The notes under the pieces were generated by a model, which made no database searches, was not told where the DNA came from, and was given only the letters and a program-made list of their open reading frames with translations. The translations under genes and the position numbers were made by a program. Of a stretch of DNA of 64,000 nt, positions 40,420 to 50,582 are shown in pieces (the first letter of the stretch is position 1; each line of letters starts with the position of its first letter). The stretch is from Heligmosomoides polygyrus polygyrus (lineage: Eukaryota; Nematoda; Chromadorea; Rhabditida; Heligmosomidae), in contig OX377202.1 in the NCBI GenBank assembly GCA_947396885.1, positions 14,942,001-15,006,000 of the forward strand, given 5' to 3'.

Positions 40420-40825
40420 TTTGTAAGCTGTCATAACGATATTTTGTTGCGATCAAAACTTCTAGCGCCAGGTGGGATTCGAACCCGCACATCCCGGGCG
40501 AGAATGCTCTACGCGTTTACACCACCGGCGCCGTTTGATCGAACGCAGCATTCATACCTCGTGGGACCGATCAGCACTCACCCGTACATATATCAGGATG
40601 AGCCGGCGGCTGATATCAGCATGGAACCAGTTAAGCTGATGGTCTTGATGGAAACGATTCATATCAGATTCTTTAAGCCTCAAGTGACCGGCATCGAGAT
40701 TTGTATGCTGTCACAACGATGTTTTGTTGCGATCAGAACTTCTAGCGCCAGGCGGGACTCGAACCCGCACCTCCCTCTGACCGAGCGGACGTGCTCTACG
40801 CCTTTTTCACCGGCGCCGTATAAAA
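40420..40825 (-). mobile_element. dimeric tRNA-derived repeat (SINE family 3)
   Basis: Two tRNA-like units on the minus strand. At 40464-40532 the head starts GGCGCCGGTGGTGTAAACGC and ends GTTCGAATCCCACCTGGCGC. At 40744-40817 it starts GGCGCCGGTGAAAAAGGCGT and has a perfect T arm GCGGG-TTCGAGT-CCCGC. GGCGCCG can pair with TGGCGCT as acceptor stem. Each is followed by the same body, AGAAGTTTTGATCGCAACAA..CGTT. The unit order and shared flanks (TTTGATCGAACGCAGCAT) point to a dimeric SINE. Another pair is at 51.7-51.96 kb. Confidence 0.68.
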
Positions 40826-41399
40826 TTTGTAAGCATCTCAACCAGTTTATGTTGCGGATTCTTCATTCGATTTTGCCGGTTTATTTTGGCCTTGAGCGGC
40901 ATTCATGGCGGCCAATCAAAGCTTGAACAAAGTTGAATTGAGTTTTGATCCGTCCTCTTCACAGTTCTGGAGAGGATTGCTATCTATCCAACTAGTAAGC
41001 ATCGCTTCTCCACCATGAAACAACCTGATCGCTCTAACCGTGCCTTCGCTATCATGTATGTTATTATTTGTTACATAAGAGAACCTGTGTGATCATAGTG
41101 GCATCAACAATTAAAGAACAACAACAACAACCAGAGTGCAACAGCAAACATACGTGTAATTTGCAAAATATGGCGCACATGAATTTATTTAGATGTCAGA
41201 TACCAATTTATGAGAGCTTTGAATTTCACAATCTTCAAAATTGAAGGTATTTTGTGTGCTTTTCTCAACTTCTCAAGCTCGATCATAGCTCTATGTATTA
41301 ACAAAATACCGCCTTATGGTTCGCTTTGATCATCTGATATGCAAGTTATAAGATTCACCCCTTGTGAATGATGAGTAATGCTCGCTAGCGACGACAGAA

Positions 41400-41784
41400 T
41401 TGAACTCCAGAGGCAGGTGCAGCGTGGTGTGATGGCTTGGTGAGATTTGGGCTCAACGTGAAAAAGACCGAGTAACTGACCACTGACGAAAATGAGCCTC
41501 GCTCCATTAAGGTGAACGGCATTGAACTACCACGTACTTCGGTTTTGAAGTACTAGGGATCAGCGCCCCGTCCTTCTCGCAAAAGATGACATTGTCCGAA
41601 AGAATGGTCTTAACCGTGATGTGCCCGGTAGGCGGCCACGAGGGCGACCAAAACAGCGGTGGCTTGATACGCTGCATCAGGACTTGAAGGTGGCTAGGTT
41701 GTACCCTGATCATGCATTTGATCGGGAAAAGTAGCGCCAACATTCCAGGAAAGCGGAACCCGCAGTTAATCGGGACAAACCCTG
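41400..41784 (+). pseudogene. RTE-type LINE C-terminus with internal deletion
   Basis: Plus strand reads LGSTRKRPSN-like text (palm end), then the RTE tail KNGLNRDVPGRRPRGRPKQR, WLDTLHQDLKVARLYPDHAF and DREKWRQH-type REK, ending AEPAVNRDKP and TGA. About 200 residues between the FKYLGS-like site (41545) and the tail are missing. The element ends in the (GAA)n array that follows directly. Confidence 0.8.
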
Positions 41785-41785
41785 A

Positions 41786-41852
41786 AGAAGAAGAAGAAGA
41801 AGAAGAAGAAGAAGAAGAAGAAGAAGAAGAAGAAGAAGAAGAAGAAGAAGAA
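41786..41852. repeat. (GAA)n microsatellite, about 22 units
   Basis: Uninterrupted GAA units directly after the RTE stop codon. Probably grew from the element's 3' tail. The minus-strand poly-Leu ORF across it is an artefact. Confidence 0.97.
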
Positions 41853-42068
41853 GATAAAGACCCCTTGTGAATGACGTTCTCAGTTGAAGTGTCATATGTA
41901 TGTGCTTAACTTCAGACCCGATTGACCAGACAAAACTTCATATAGCATGATGAGGTCAAACTTCTTTCTCCTAGGGCTAAAGTCTCACTTCCTAAGTTAA
42001 AATTATATGTGCTACTGCACGGTATTTATCAGAACTAGAACTCCTTATATTTTTTCAGTTTGTGTGGG

Positions 42069-42305
42069 CTAAAAATTACTATTCAATACTCTAATAGTGT
42101 TCTTGAACGCTTCCAGAACAACGAACGATTTCTTAGTTGTAAGTCCTCTGAGTATCGGATATGACACCTGTTTAGGAATAACTTTCACTTCAGGGTCATT
42201 ATTCTGTTCATTCTCGGTTATGATGTTGCGAATGTGTGCATCCACATGGTGAAGGACAGCGATACCCTCCATTTCTCTCATCTCCGTTAACTCCTTCAAA
42301 ACGTC
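42069..42305 (-). CDS. candidate terminal exon, unknown protein
   Basis: Open minus frame of about 79 codons ending TAG/TTTTAG at 42069: NDVLKELTEMREMEGIAVLH, HVDAHIRNIITENEQNNDPE, VKVIPKQVSYPILRG, TTKKSFVVLEAFKNTIRVLN. A possible acceptor is TTACGCTAG before the G run at 42313-42330. Composition looks coding, but the start is unclear and nothing similar is recognised. Confidence 0.35.
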   Translation of the reverse strand, partial: DVLKELTEMREMEGIAVLHHVDAHIRNIITENEQNNDPEVKVIPKQVSYPILRGLTTKKSFVVLEAFKNTIRVLNSNF

Positions 42306-42875
42306 GTTACCCCCTCCCCCCCCTAGCGTAACGAGCAAATGGAGTGCATTCCCAAGAAATTTTCCCCATTTTCTACTTCAATTTCCCCCATTTCCTGCAT
42401 TTCCCTTTTGTCTGAAAGCAGGAAATTGTCCGCGTATCCAGCATTACGCTTTTACGAGAATCCAGGGACCAGTGACCAGTGGCTGTCTGTTTTGATCGTG
42501 TTACCACCTCGGTGGAACCAGCTCTCGAGGATCTCTCATTGTTTGCTCGAGTTTCCGGCGAACACTTAGTTCGCACATAAACAACAACCAACAACAACTA
42601 TCGCTACCGGTCCGTCACGTTCGACGAGTAATCTCCGGTTGTTCCGTACAGTTTTCTGCGCGCGTGAATCTCAGACCGGCTTCGCTGACCGCTGTTAACT
42701 ACACGGTAAATATTGGCAGAGTGATCGCGTTAAACACCGGATATTCGAGTCAAGAATGTTGGCGGGACATGTTGGACACTCTGTAGCAGTTATTAAAGAT
42801 TTATTAGTTAAATCATGAATATATACAAACATGAATAAAATGGGCGTCGCATCACGAAGACGAGAGCAGGGCTCG

Positions 42876-42962
42876 TCAGACTCGGCAGCACATACCGCCG
42901 CACTGGGCGAAGCCGCTGCCGCAAACGCAGCCGCCGCCGCCGGGTGATGGCTGACACTGGAC
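42876..42962 (-). CDS. Cys-rich terminal exon, 28 codons
   Basis: Minus strand, acceptor CTACCGTGTTCCAG, phase 0, then VQCQPSPGGGGCVCGSGFAQ, CGGMCCRV and TGA. It starts with the same VQ-C pattern as the last exon of the Cys-rich gene at 45.67 kb. That gene's third exon also ends in phase 0, so this could be an alternative last exon of that gene or the last exon of a duplicated neighbour. Upstream exons of a separate gene were not found. Confidence 0.6.
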   Translation of the reverse strand, partial: VQCQPSPGGGGCVCGSGFAQCGGMCCRV

Positions 42963-43974
42963 CTGGAACACGGTAGAATGGCCTTCATAGTCGTGGAAGA
43001 TGTAAGAATTTATACTAGTAAGAGAAGGAATCTATAGCCTTTCAATACTACTCTATAAGCAACGACGCATATCTTGATCCGTTTGAGCCTCCAATGGTTT
43101 CTCCTTTCGTTCTACGATAGTTTACATATGGCATACGTACCATATAGCCCTAACTGGTTAACATTGGCTGACCCTCACCTTCCTTAAAATACGATAGCTT
43201 ACATATGACATATGTACCATAGTAAATTCGGTGCATGTCGCAAACATGGGCAGCATTGTGAGGAGAGTGGGCGTCAGCCAATCATAACCAGATAGGGCCA
43301 TGTTATACCTTCGCTCATCCCGAGCGATGGCTACGGAAAGAGCGATGAGCGATGCCATCGCTAAGAAGGGAAATAGGAAAAAAGGTACCCCTGAGTGATG
43401 GTTTAACATAGGCCTTAGGTCGCCGACCAAACATCCGATAGCCAACCAGGGTGCCGACCGTGAATTTTCCTTCCGACTAACACACCCATTCAATGTGGTC
43501 TGATTGGCTTCCCTGTTTCCGCCTCCTAATGCTGTCCATATTCGAGACAGGATCGTGAATTTAAAGGCTGTATTCAAAAGCTATATTCAAAAGCTTTAAA
43601 TACTCTACATCTAAAATATAATACAAAACAAATAAAAATAGAGGTTCGAAGAAGTAAAGAAATGTGTGAAGTGCCATCTTTAATTACAAAATAAATATAA
43701 ATTTAACTTTTTAGTGGTTTTATAAAAAAAGCTAATGAACTATTTTTGAATCCCTTATTTTCATACACCCAAAAAATGTTATACCATCTTCTCCTTCACT
43801 AATGATGCACCAAGGAGGTGTGGCGACAAGGTTCGTCTGGAGGAAGGTGGTGAAATGAACCTCTTTGAAAGAAGCACTTTTACACGAGGGAGTTTGTTAA
43901 GCGGGTGGTCGTTCTATCCCCAACTAAAAAATGTCGTATGATCTTTTAAGGCAAGTGTTTACAGTGCAATTCGC

Positions 43975-44380
43975 ACGGATGGCGCCTCTTGGCATTTGTG
44001 CCTCACTAGGGAAGGTTTTGACCTGCCATGGAACTTCAAGTGGAGACCTGGATCATTATAAAGGGCTCGGAATGCTGCTTACGATTATGGGTGTCAAAAC
44101 TGCAAAATGGAACTCCTGAGCGAGTTGTTACCTGTTGAAGTTGGGTGGGCAGGACTGCAGACCATCTTTTCGGAGTCCCAATCCCACGCCAGTTCAGCCT
44201 GCAGTGCGGCCCACCCGAATTCAGCAGATAACGACTCGCTCAGGAGTTTCATTTTGCAATTTTGATACTCATGATGACAATCAACATTCCGAGCCCTTTC
44301 TAATGACCCTGGTCTCCATTTGAAGTTCCATAGGAGGTCGAAACCCTTCCCTAGTCAGTGCTGATTGAATACAATCTTAA
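43975..44380. mobile_element. inverted-repeat element (MITE-like), about 400 bp
   Basis: The arms share GGGAAGGTTT / AAACCCTTCCC, CCATGGAACTTCAAGTGGAGAC / CTCCATTTGAAGTTCCATAG, AAGGGCTCGGAATG / CATTCCGAGCCCTTT, CAAAATGGAACTCCTGAGCGAG / complement, and CTGCAGAC / GCCTGCAG at the turn near 44170-44195. No ORF. Confidence 0.75.
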
Positions 44381-45078
44381 GGCGAGCAAATAAATCCAGA
44401 GGAGTTCTGCTGCTGTGCTACATTCATATGGACAGTTTGCAAAGTTTCGCTTATGGATCTAGTCGACAATTTAGGTGGAGTGGGCTTTAATAGGTCTATA
44501 GCTTTTGGTTACTTATCGTAATTTATACTTGGGGCGCGGCTCCAGGACCTAACTCCGACGCGACGTCGCGCGCTGTCCGCGTGCGACATCGCGGCGCTGA
44601 AACGCGGACGTGTGCTCGGTGACGCATGGTTAGCCGCGGAGCACGAAATGTTCTCAGTGTTCAAGCTCCCAGACCACATTTCTAGCAAGAAACTTAAGAT
44701 TCCACAGAATGTGGTAGGCAACTGTCTGCAGTAGGACAAATGATCCGAGAATGGGTGGTAGTGACCTTTTCCCGTAGTGTAACCATAATCACGGGTAAAA
44801 ATTGACCGAAGAAGTTGTACATGGCAAATGCTGACGCTGGAAACCAACCACACGACCAAGATTCCTGTATAAACTGTCGCTGATCGTCCTATTGAAACCA
44901 CATTCATATAGCATCTCCAAGAAACGTTGAAATGAGGCAAACGCGTGCCGCGTGTCCCTCTCGGAAGCGTTTGTAGCCGTCGGAGGCATCGTACCGCGAC
45001 AACTGGTCCAATTTCGTCGCGCACCGTGCGCGACGCCAGGGGGGTTCGCGCGGCGTCGGAGTTATGTCTGCCCCCGTT

Positions 45079-45375
45079 GGGGCGCGTGTAGCGCAGTCGG
45101 AGGAGGCGCCGACGGTCGCGTGCACCCGATACCAAGTTCCTGGTTCGGATTTTCCGCCCAGGCCAACCAAGCCTTCCATCCCTCCGGGGTCGGTGAATTG
45201 GTACCAGACGAGTCTGGGAAGGATAAAGCGCTGACTTGTTCATCGGCTGGCCACCGCAAGTCATTGTATGGCCAAATACGCATTCAAATCGCCCCCACGA
45301 CATCCCGTAGAAGTAGAATGCGCTGGCGCATCCCAAAAGGGATTGAGTAACACCTCCTTTATCCTTATCCTAATT
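45079..45375 (+). mobile_element. tRNA-derived SINE family 1, full-length copy
   Basis: GGGCGCGTGTAGCGCAGTCGG head, B box GGTTCGGATTTTCC, GGAGGCGCCGACGGTCGCGT, and a CTCCTTTATCCTTATCC tail. The best-preserved copy, close to the one at 50.6 kb (both have CAGACGAGTCTGGGAAGG). No clear TSD. Confidence 0.9.
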
Positions 45376-45671
45376 TATGCTAGATTAAAAAAGTGACTAT
45401 CAGAGATCTTTTAGAACAAAACCTCACGTTTCATCCGGGATATGCATTTTGAAACGAAATTTAGTTTGGAGCCAGCAGAGATTGATAGAATGATTTCTTT
45501 AGAGCACAGAGCTATAGTAGTTTCCATTTCAAAAAGGCTGGAATCTACTTGAAACAGCTAAATTCGAGCGCCCCAAGAACATTTCGCAGAACTAAGAGTG
45601 CACGGCGTAACCCAGACATGCATTCAGTTTACGCGATGCTTTTCGAGAGTTCCGTTTCTAAGAACTGAAGA

Positions 45672-48600
45672 TCATACCACTGTCTGCTGGGCCTGCTGGC
45701 AAGTTGTCTGGCACGTTTGCTGACACAGTGGGATGCAGACCGTAGGCGGTTGAATCTGTTGGCATCGAACTTCACACGGCTGGATACACGCCGCCAGGCA
45801 CATCTGGACCTGGAAAATCGTTGTTGAAGTTACGAGGCATTCTGTTATGTTTGCCGTTGAAAATGACAAAAAATTACGAAACCTAGACTTGTTCTAGTAG
45901 ACTTGCTGCGTATCGGAGGACGTAGGGTCTTTAAATTAATTACTTTAATTAAAATGTCTTGTGCATGTATTTAGAGAGAGGTTTGAGCAAACGTCTCACG
46001 AGTTATCCTGAATTGCAACTGCCGTTATTACCTCTACTCCTTTAGAAAAGAAACTGATCAGAATCTGGGTTGTGGTAGTAGTTATCCGATACAGTCAAGT
46101 CATGACAGCGAACGAAATGAAGCTTCAACAAGATTATTTCCTTAGAAAAATGTTGGTGTTAAAATTTTTGGTGCATTTCTTCCTACCTGAATAACAGCCA
46201 CAGGCTGTGGTGGTGGTGGCGGCGGTGGCGGTGGTGGTGGTGGAGGTGGAGGAGGAGGCGGCGGAGCCGGAACACAGCACGTCTGACAGACAGTCTCGCA
46301 CTTTTTGAAGCACGTCTCGACGCAGACCGTAGTCGGACAGGTGGTCTGGCAGGTCTGCTGGCAGATCGGACGGCACTGTTCGGGCGCTTTTTGAGGCGGA
46401 AGCAGTATGATGATCGGTTGTGGAGTTGGCGGTGGTGGTGGCGGCGGTGGTGGAGGAGGAGGAGGAGGTGGAGGCTGTGGGGGAGCGACAGGAACGGCGC
46501 AGACGTTCTGACAAGTAGTCACACAGCCTAAAAATGAATATATTAATTGGATGTAAAAGGGAGCGGGAAATTCGAACCAGGAACCTGTGATCGGGTGCAA
46601 GTCGGCGCGACTGCGCTACCATGCACCTAATGCTAATTGACCCTTAGATAATTTTGAAAACCTGTAGAATTAACATAAGGATAGCAACCATCTAGGTACA
46701 GACCTCGGGCCGGAACGCATGTGCGCGCATCGACAGGTTCACGGTGGCGATATGTACAGGGATGTCTGCGGGCTTCACATGTTGACCCACGGCCACTGTA
46801 CGGCTATCCCTGTACGTATCGCCACGGTGAACCTGTCGACGTGCCTACGTTTTTTCGTCTAAATTTCCTCTTTATTTCAGGAAGAAGGCTGCAATAGCCA
46901 CAGTAGTGATTCAGGTAGGCATGTTATGTTGCAAGTATTGTGCGTATGTAGTGTTTGGACTTGAGTATCGAGTGCCCCCCCCCCCCCCACCATTGGGATT
47001 GAACCTAAACAGCTTTTCTTGTATGTGGCAGAAATAAATTATAAGGAGAATGCTGGGCGATAGTCTGTTCCTTTGTGCCAAGCATTCTACGTCTACAAAG
47101 ATGTCGTGGAAACGATTTCAATGCGTCCTGGGCACTGATTTGCGATGGCCATCCGATGAACAAGCCATTGCTGTACACTTTCCAGACAGAGCTGGTAGCA
47201 ATTCGCAGACTCGCGGAGGGGTGCAAAGCTTGGTTGGCCAGTGGCCAAAAACCCAGGGTTAGGAATTCATCCGAAAGCCTGAGCTTCAACCGACTGCGCT
47301 ATCACACCTTTACTTGGCAGATATACTTTGGAAATTCTTAAGGCGCCACGTAGCGTCGCAGGTTTTAGTTAAAGTTCAAAACTTGATCTCGAAGTTCATA
47401 ACAGTTTTGTCATGTTTTCTCTCAGCTTAACTTCAATGTTTATCTGGGTAAGGTAATAGCACAGTCGGAGGAGGCGTTAGCTGTCGCGTGCACCCGATAC
47501 CAGGTTCTTGGTTCGGATTTCCCACCCAGGCCTCCCATCCCTCCGGGTTCGATGGATTGGTACCAGACTTGTCCGAGAAGGATGAAGTGCTGATTGGTCC
47601 ATCGGCTGGTCGCGGCAAGTCATTGTACGACCAGATACGCATTCAAATCGCCTCCACGACATCCCGTAGAAGTAGAATGCGTGGCGCATTCCAGAAGGAT
47701 TGAGCAACGAGCAGTCCTTTATCCTTTTTTATCCTTTAGTTGGGTAATCCAACCAAGTAATGCGCTGGAAATCCCATCTATTCTCTACGGCTTCAGGGTT
47801 GAAACATTTCTAACACGGTGAAAGATTACGCACAATCAGCCAAACGAACTCCTCGATGACCGAGACCAATATACCCAGATGAAGTTGACACAGCTCCTCA
47901 CAGCGTCACCCTTCCTTACCCTCAGAAATAGAAACCACTCACGAGTAACGCATATCTCCGTCTTGCACTGAGGGATGCACTGCGCTTGGCACAGGTCGAG
48001 ACAGGAATTGGGCTGAAGAATGTGGAATCGTTGTTTATACATAGTGCTTGCCTCTAAGTGGCATGAGGTGCCTATCCTCTCTTTTAGTACGAGAAGATGG
48101 TGTCTTACCGGTGCACAGCACGCTGTCGAAGTCGAAGAGCAGCACCTTTTGAAGCGTGAGAGCTCTCCGGTTAGTGCGGTCTGAAAAGTGGTGTGTTGAG
48201 CTCAATCTGAGGACAGTTCGCGTTCCTAGTTCTGTGCAATAGGCCCCATCAGTTATTTTGTCGACACTGTTCGTTTTGTGCTAGCTATGTTACGTAGTCG
48301 TGCCTGCTAACGTTGGACGAAACGACTTCAAGAACCTATACGGTGTAACGCATTCTAGACGTCTGCTTCCGATGGTCCAATGCGGTGCAAAGAAAGATCC
48401 GTCGCTTTCTCTCCGTAGGCTAAATACTCCCAGTAGACCACCTCTACTGGCGGAGTGGAACGCATCCCAACTCGCCGATTACTTCGGAAGTTAAAATCCC
48501 CTCCTCAACAACGCAGAAGAGTAGCGGAGGCTATGAGGAGAACCTGCGCTTATTAATTGGCTATTTAAAAAAGTTTACCATCGCGCCGACGCTGTCGCGT

Positions 48601-50024
48601 GGACCCCTGGTTGTCGAAAATTAGGTGGGCCGGCCACGTAATGCTTTTCGCACGCCCGCTATACCTTGTGCTCCCTCCGACTGGAGTTCGAAGGGTGTCA
48701 AGGAAAACATCAGGAAGCCCATTTGTCCCTTTGGTTGGACGTCTTCGTGAAAGCACTGAACCAGCGACATGAAGCATTTCATGTCTCTCGAGCGAGGAGG
48801 CTCCATTGGAGCACTCTGGCACGCGACAGGGACGAATGGAGACGCTGCTGACGCCCACTCGATGGTCAACGGGGGGAGAGGCGACAGATGATACCACATG
48901 CCCTTGAAGTGTTCTAACGGACAAGAGATGATGTTCCTCCTGAGATCTACATATGTGAATTTTGAAGATCACAATGCATCCCGTGCCTATAGGGTCCATA
49001 GAATTGAAGAAATTAAATAATAGGTACAATTCATGGACAGGGTGCGTGTAGCGCAGTCGTAGGAGGCGCCGACTGTCGCCTGCACCAGGTTCCTGGTTCC
49101 GATTTCCCGCCCAGGCCACCCAAGCCTTAAATCCCTCCGGAGTCGGTGAATTGGTACCGGACTTGTCTGGGAAGTATAACGCGCTGACTTGTTCATCGGC
49201 TGGCCACCGCAAGTCATTGTATGGCCAAATACGTATTCAAATCGCCTCCACGACATCCCGTAGAAGTAGAATGCGCGGCGCATCCCAAAAGGGATTGAGT
49301 AACGCCTTTCTTCATCCTTCCAATTCATGGAAGCTCATCTCATTTAGCCTTAAATAGTAGCTTGATAGTTAAATACTTTTTAACCGCCTCGAATTTCCAC
49401 GGATTCCAACTGATTCAAGATATTGAACCAGTACGAAAACCAAAAGTTCCACAGATAATGCGATCGTGGAGGAAAGGCTACATTCGAATAACTCTGAAAA
49501 CTGCGAAGGAAAACGCGTTATGTGATAAAAACTTAATTTTCTTTTCTAAATCAGTTTGGGAAATTTCGGGCACTTTCTATATGAAGCTGGACGCTTTTAG
49601 AATCAGATAGGACACCATTCTAAGCAAGCGTAACGCCTTCGAAGTCAAACTGAACATCTTTCAAATCAAGACAATAATTTTCTTCAAGAAAATTTTGTTG
49701 TTATTGTCTTTAGGTTGCAAATGTTGTGGCAATGAGTTTTATGCTGTTGAAGAACCATGAGATGTCGGATACTTTTTTTACGGATAGATTTGCACCTGAT
49801 CTTATTAATGAAGATCGAGTAGAAAACTGCTCCTAAATGTACAGCTCCCTGCAAAAATATTCATTGCCATCTAATAGATGGCAGGCTCTTTCGAACTGTT
49901 CAAAAAATTGAGACCATCAATTAGAACAGGAGATGTAGAAGCTTGTCGAAACCCTTACCTCATTCTTCGCCTCGGAAGCGGCAGCAGCCACAAATAGGTA
50001 CAGTATGCCCAGTAAAAGGATCAT
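45672..50024 (-). CDS. secreted Cys-rich, polyproline protein, 204 aa, 4 exons
   Basis: Exons on the minus strand: 50024-49959, 48012-47943, 46527-46187, 45809-45672 (TGA). All junctions are in phase (0, 1, 0) and all have GT/AG ends. Exon 1 is a signal peptide ([20 protein letters not shown]). Exon 2 carries [18 protein letters not shown]. Exon 3 has two polyproline runs of about 16 and 19 Pro separated by a Cys block ([34 protein letters not shown]). Exon 4 repeats the Cys pattern ([26 protein letters not shown]) and ends [10 protein letters not shown]-x3-C-x3-C repeat recurs throughout, so many disulphides are likely. Perhaps an extracellular-matrix or cuticle-type protein; no named family recognised. 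Introns 1 and 2 carry SINE and RTE insertions. Confidence 0.85.
46559..46629 (-). mobile_element. SINE family 1 head fragment
   Basis: Minus strand: AGGTGCATGGTAGCGCAGTC (A box), GCACCCGATCACAGGTTCCT and GGTTCGAATTTCCCGCTCCC (B box). Only the tRNA-like head remains, in intron 2 of the Cys-rich gene, ending about 30 bp before exon 3. Confidence 0.75.
46728..46848. repeat. imperfect hairpin, about 45-bp arms
   Basis: CGACAGGTTCACGGTGGCGATA near 46738 pairs with TATCGCCACGGTGAACCTGTCG ending near 46842; TGTACAGGGAT pairs with ATCCCTGTACG. MITE-like; in intron 2 of the Cys-rich gene. Confidence 0.8.
47090..47312 (-). mobile_element. SINE family 1, diverged minus-strand copy
   Basis: The plus strand shows AAGATGTCGTGGAAACGATT, TTTGCGATGGCCATCCGATGAAC, GGTAGCAATTCGCAGACTCG and AACCGACTGCGCTATCACACC, which is the SINE read backwards with B box region decayed. 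Intron 2 of the Cys-rich gene. Confidence 0.7.
47452..47740 (+). mobile_element. SINE family 1 copy, probable 7-bp TSD
   Basis: Starts GGTAATAGCACAGTCGGAGG (A box), then GGTTCTTGGTTCGGATTTCC (B box), and ends TCCTTTATCCTTTTTTATCC. TGGGTAA flanks it at 47445-47451 and 47741-47747. A short deletion follows CCCACCCAGGCC. Intron 2 of the Cys-rich gene. Confidence 0.85.
48590..48860 (+). pseudogene. RTE-type LINE C-terminal fragment
   Basis: Plus strand: [16 protein letters not shown] near 48619, then in shifted frames [14 protein letters not shown] text corresponding to PPTRWSDFF, and [11 protein letters not shown] with a stop. Same region as the copy at 5.5 kb. In intron 1 of the Cys-rich gene. 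Confidence 0.8.
49038..49320 (+). mobile_element. tRNA-derived SINE family 1, copy with 11-bp TSD
   Basis: Begins CAGGGTGCGTGTAGCGCAGTCG, B box GGTTCCGATTTCCC, and ends ACGCCTTTCTTCATCCTTC. CAATTCATGGA is identical at 49027-49037 and 49321-49331. In intron 1 of the Cys-rich gene. Confidence 0.92.
49562..49690 (+). repeat. family F fragment, diverged
   Basis: TGAAGCTGGACGCTTTTAGAATCAGATAGGACACC resembles the paired GGACGCTTTTC / GGACACTTTTC end of family F, followed by GCAAGCGTAACGCCTTCGAA. Decayed. Confidence 0.4.
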
Positions 50025-50064
50025 GTCTGGTGATGGACACTGTTCCGGCTCCGTGCCGGTGCGA

Positions 50065-50073
50065 CTTTTATAG
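50065..50073 (-). promoter_or_regulatory. TATA box of the Cys-rich secreted protein gene
   Basis: Minus-strand CTATAAAAG lies about 41-49 nt upstream of the ATG at 50024, in GC-rich surroundings. The spacing leaves room for a transcription start about 15-20 nt before the ATG. Confidence 0.6.
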
Positions 50074-50582
50074 GGCCGTGTGCCAGCGACGTACCGGAGG
50101 CGGAGCCGCGGACTGGCTCGGCGGCGCGACGCGGAAAGACGCCTAAGCCCCGGAAAAAGCCCGTATCGAGCAGACAAGAGCCGGCCTGCTGTTGGCCAGC
50201 GGGGCTCTCGTCCGGGCAGCGTTAGTCACCCTGTTGGGACCAGACCGACGACACATTACCGTGGACTCGACGTACTACTGCTCGACAAACTAGTAAGCAT
50301 GTAAGTGTGACTCAGGCGGTGTGCCATGTCTCAGCCGCTTGCCTGGTGGAAAGGTCTTTCCGGTTAGTTGTTTCTGTTGGTGAAGCGTCGACTCATATGT
50401 CTTTGAGATACTGGTAGCCAACTCTAGTTTTCAAGGATCAAAGGCCCATTGTATGGTCGTCAAACGTAATAGTCTTCAGTGCCACTTAGTAAGTGTCAAA
50501 AGGTTGTCTATTGCAGTCGTTTGTAATTCCAAAGTTTGTTAAAGCAAGAACCAAGGAAGCCCAACCAATTTACCAATGAACA

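Noticed and set aside
40464..40817. Functional tRNA genes
   Set aside because: Repeated bodies follow each unit and further decayed copies exist at 51.7 kb, so a tRNA-derived repeat is more likely. Anticodon arms are poor.
41710..41895. Minus ORF with a long poly-Leu run
   Set aside because: It is the reverse reading of the (GAA)n microsatellite; no start context or splice support.
43158..43577. 139-aa minus ORF with hydrophobic segments
   Set aside because: Covers a local duplication (CGATAG.TTACATATG..TACC at 43118 and 43187); no splice signals, motif or homology recognised.
44509..45350. Long ORFs (275 aa minus, 132 aa plus) at 44.5-45.3 kb
   Set aside because: They run through the SINE family 1 copy, which is open in several frames; similar ORFs appear at every SINE copy.
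46134..46622. Minus ORF rich in Ser/Thr overlapping the Cys-rich exon
   Set aside because: Alternative frame of the GGT/GGA repeats. The Cys/Pro frame has matching splice phases, a signal peptide exon and a stop.
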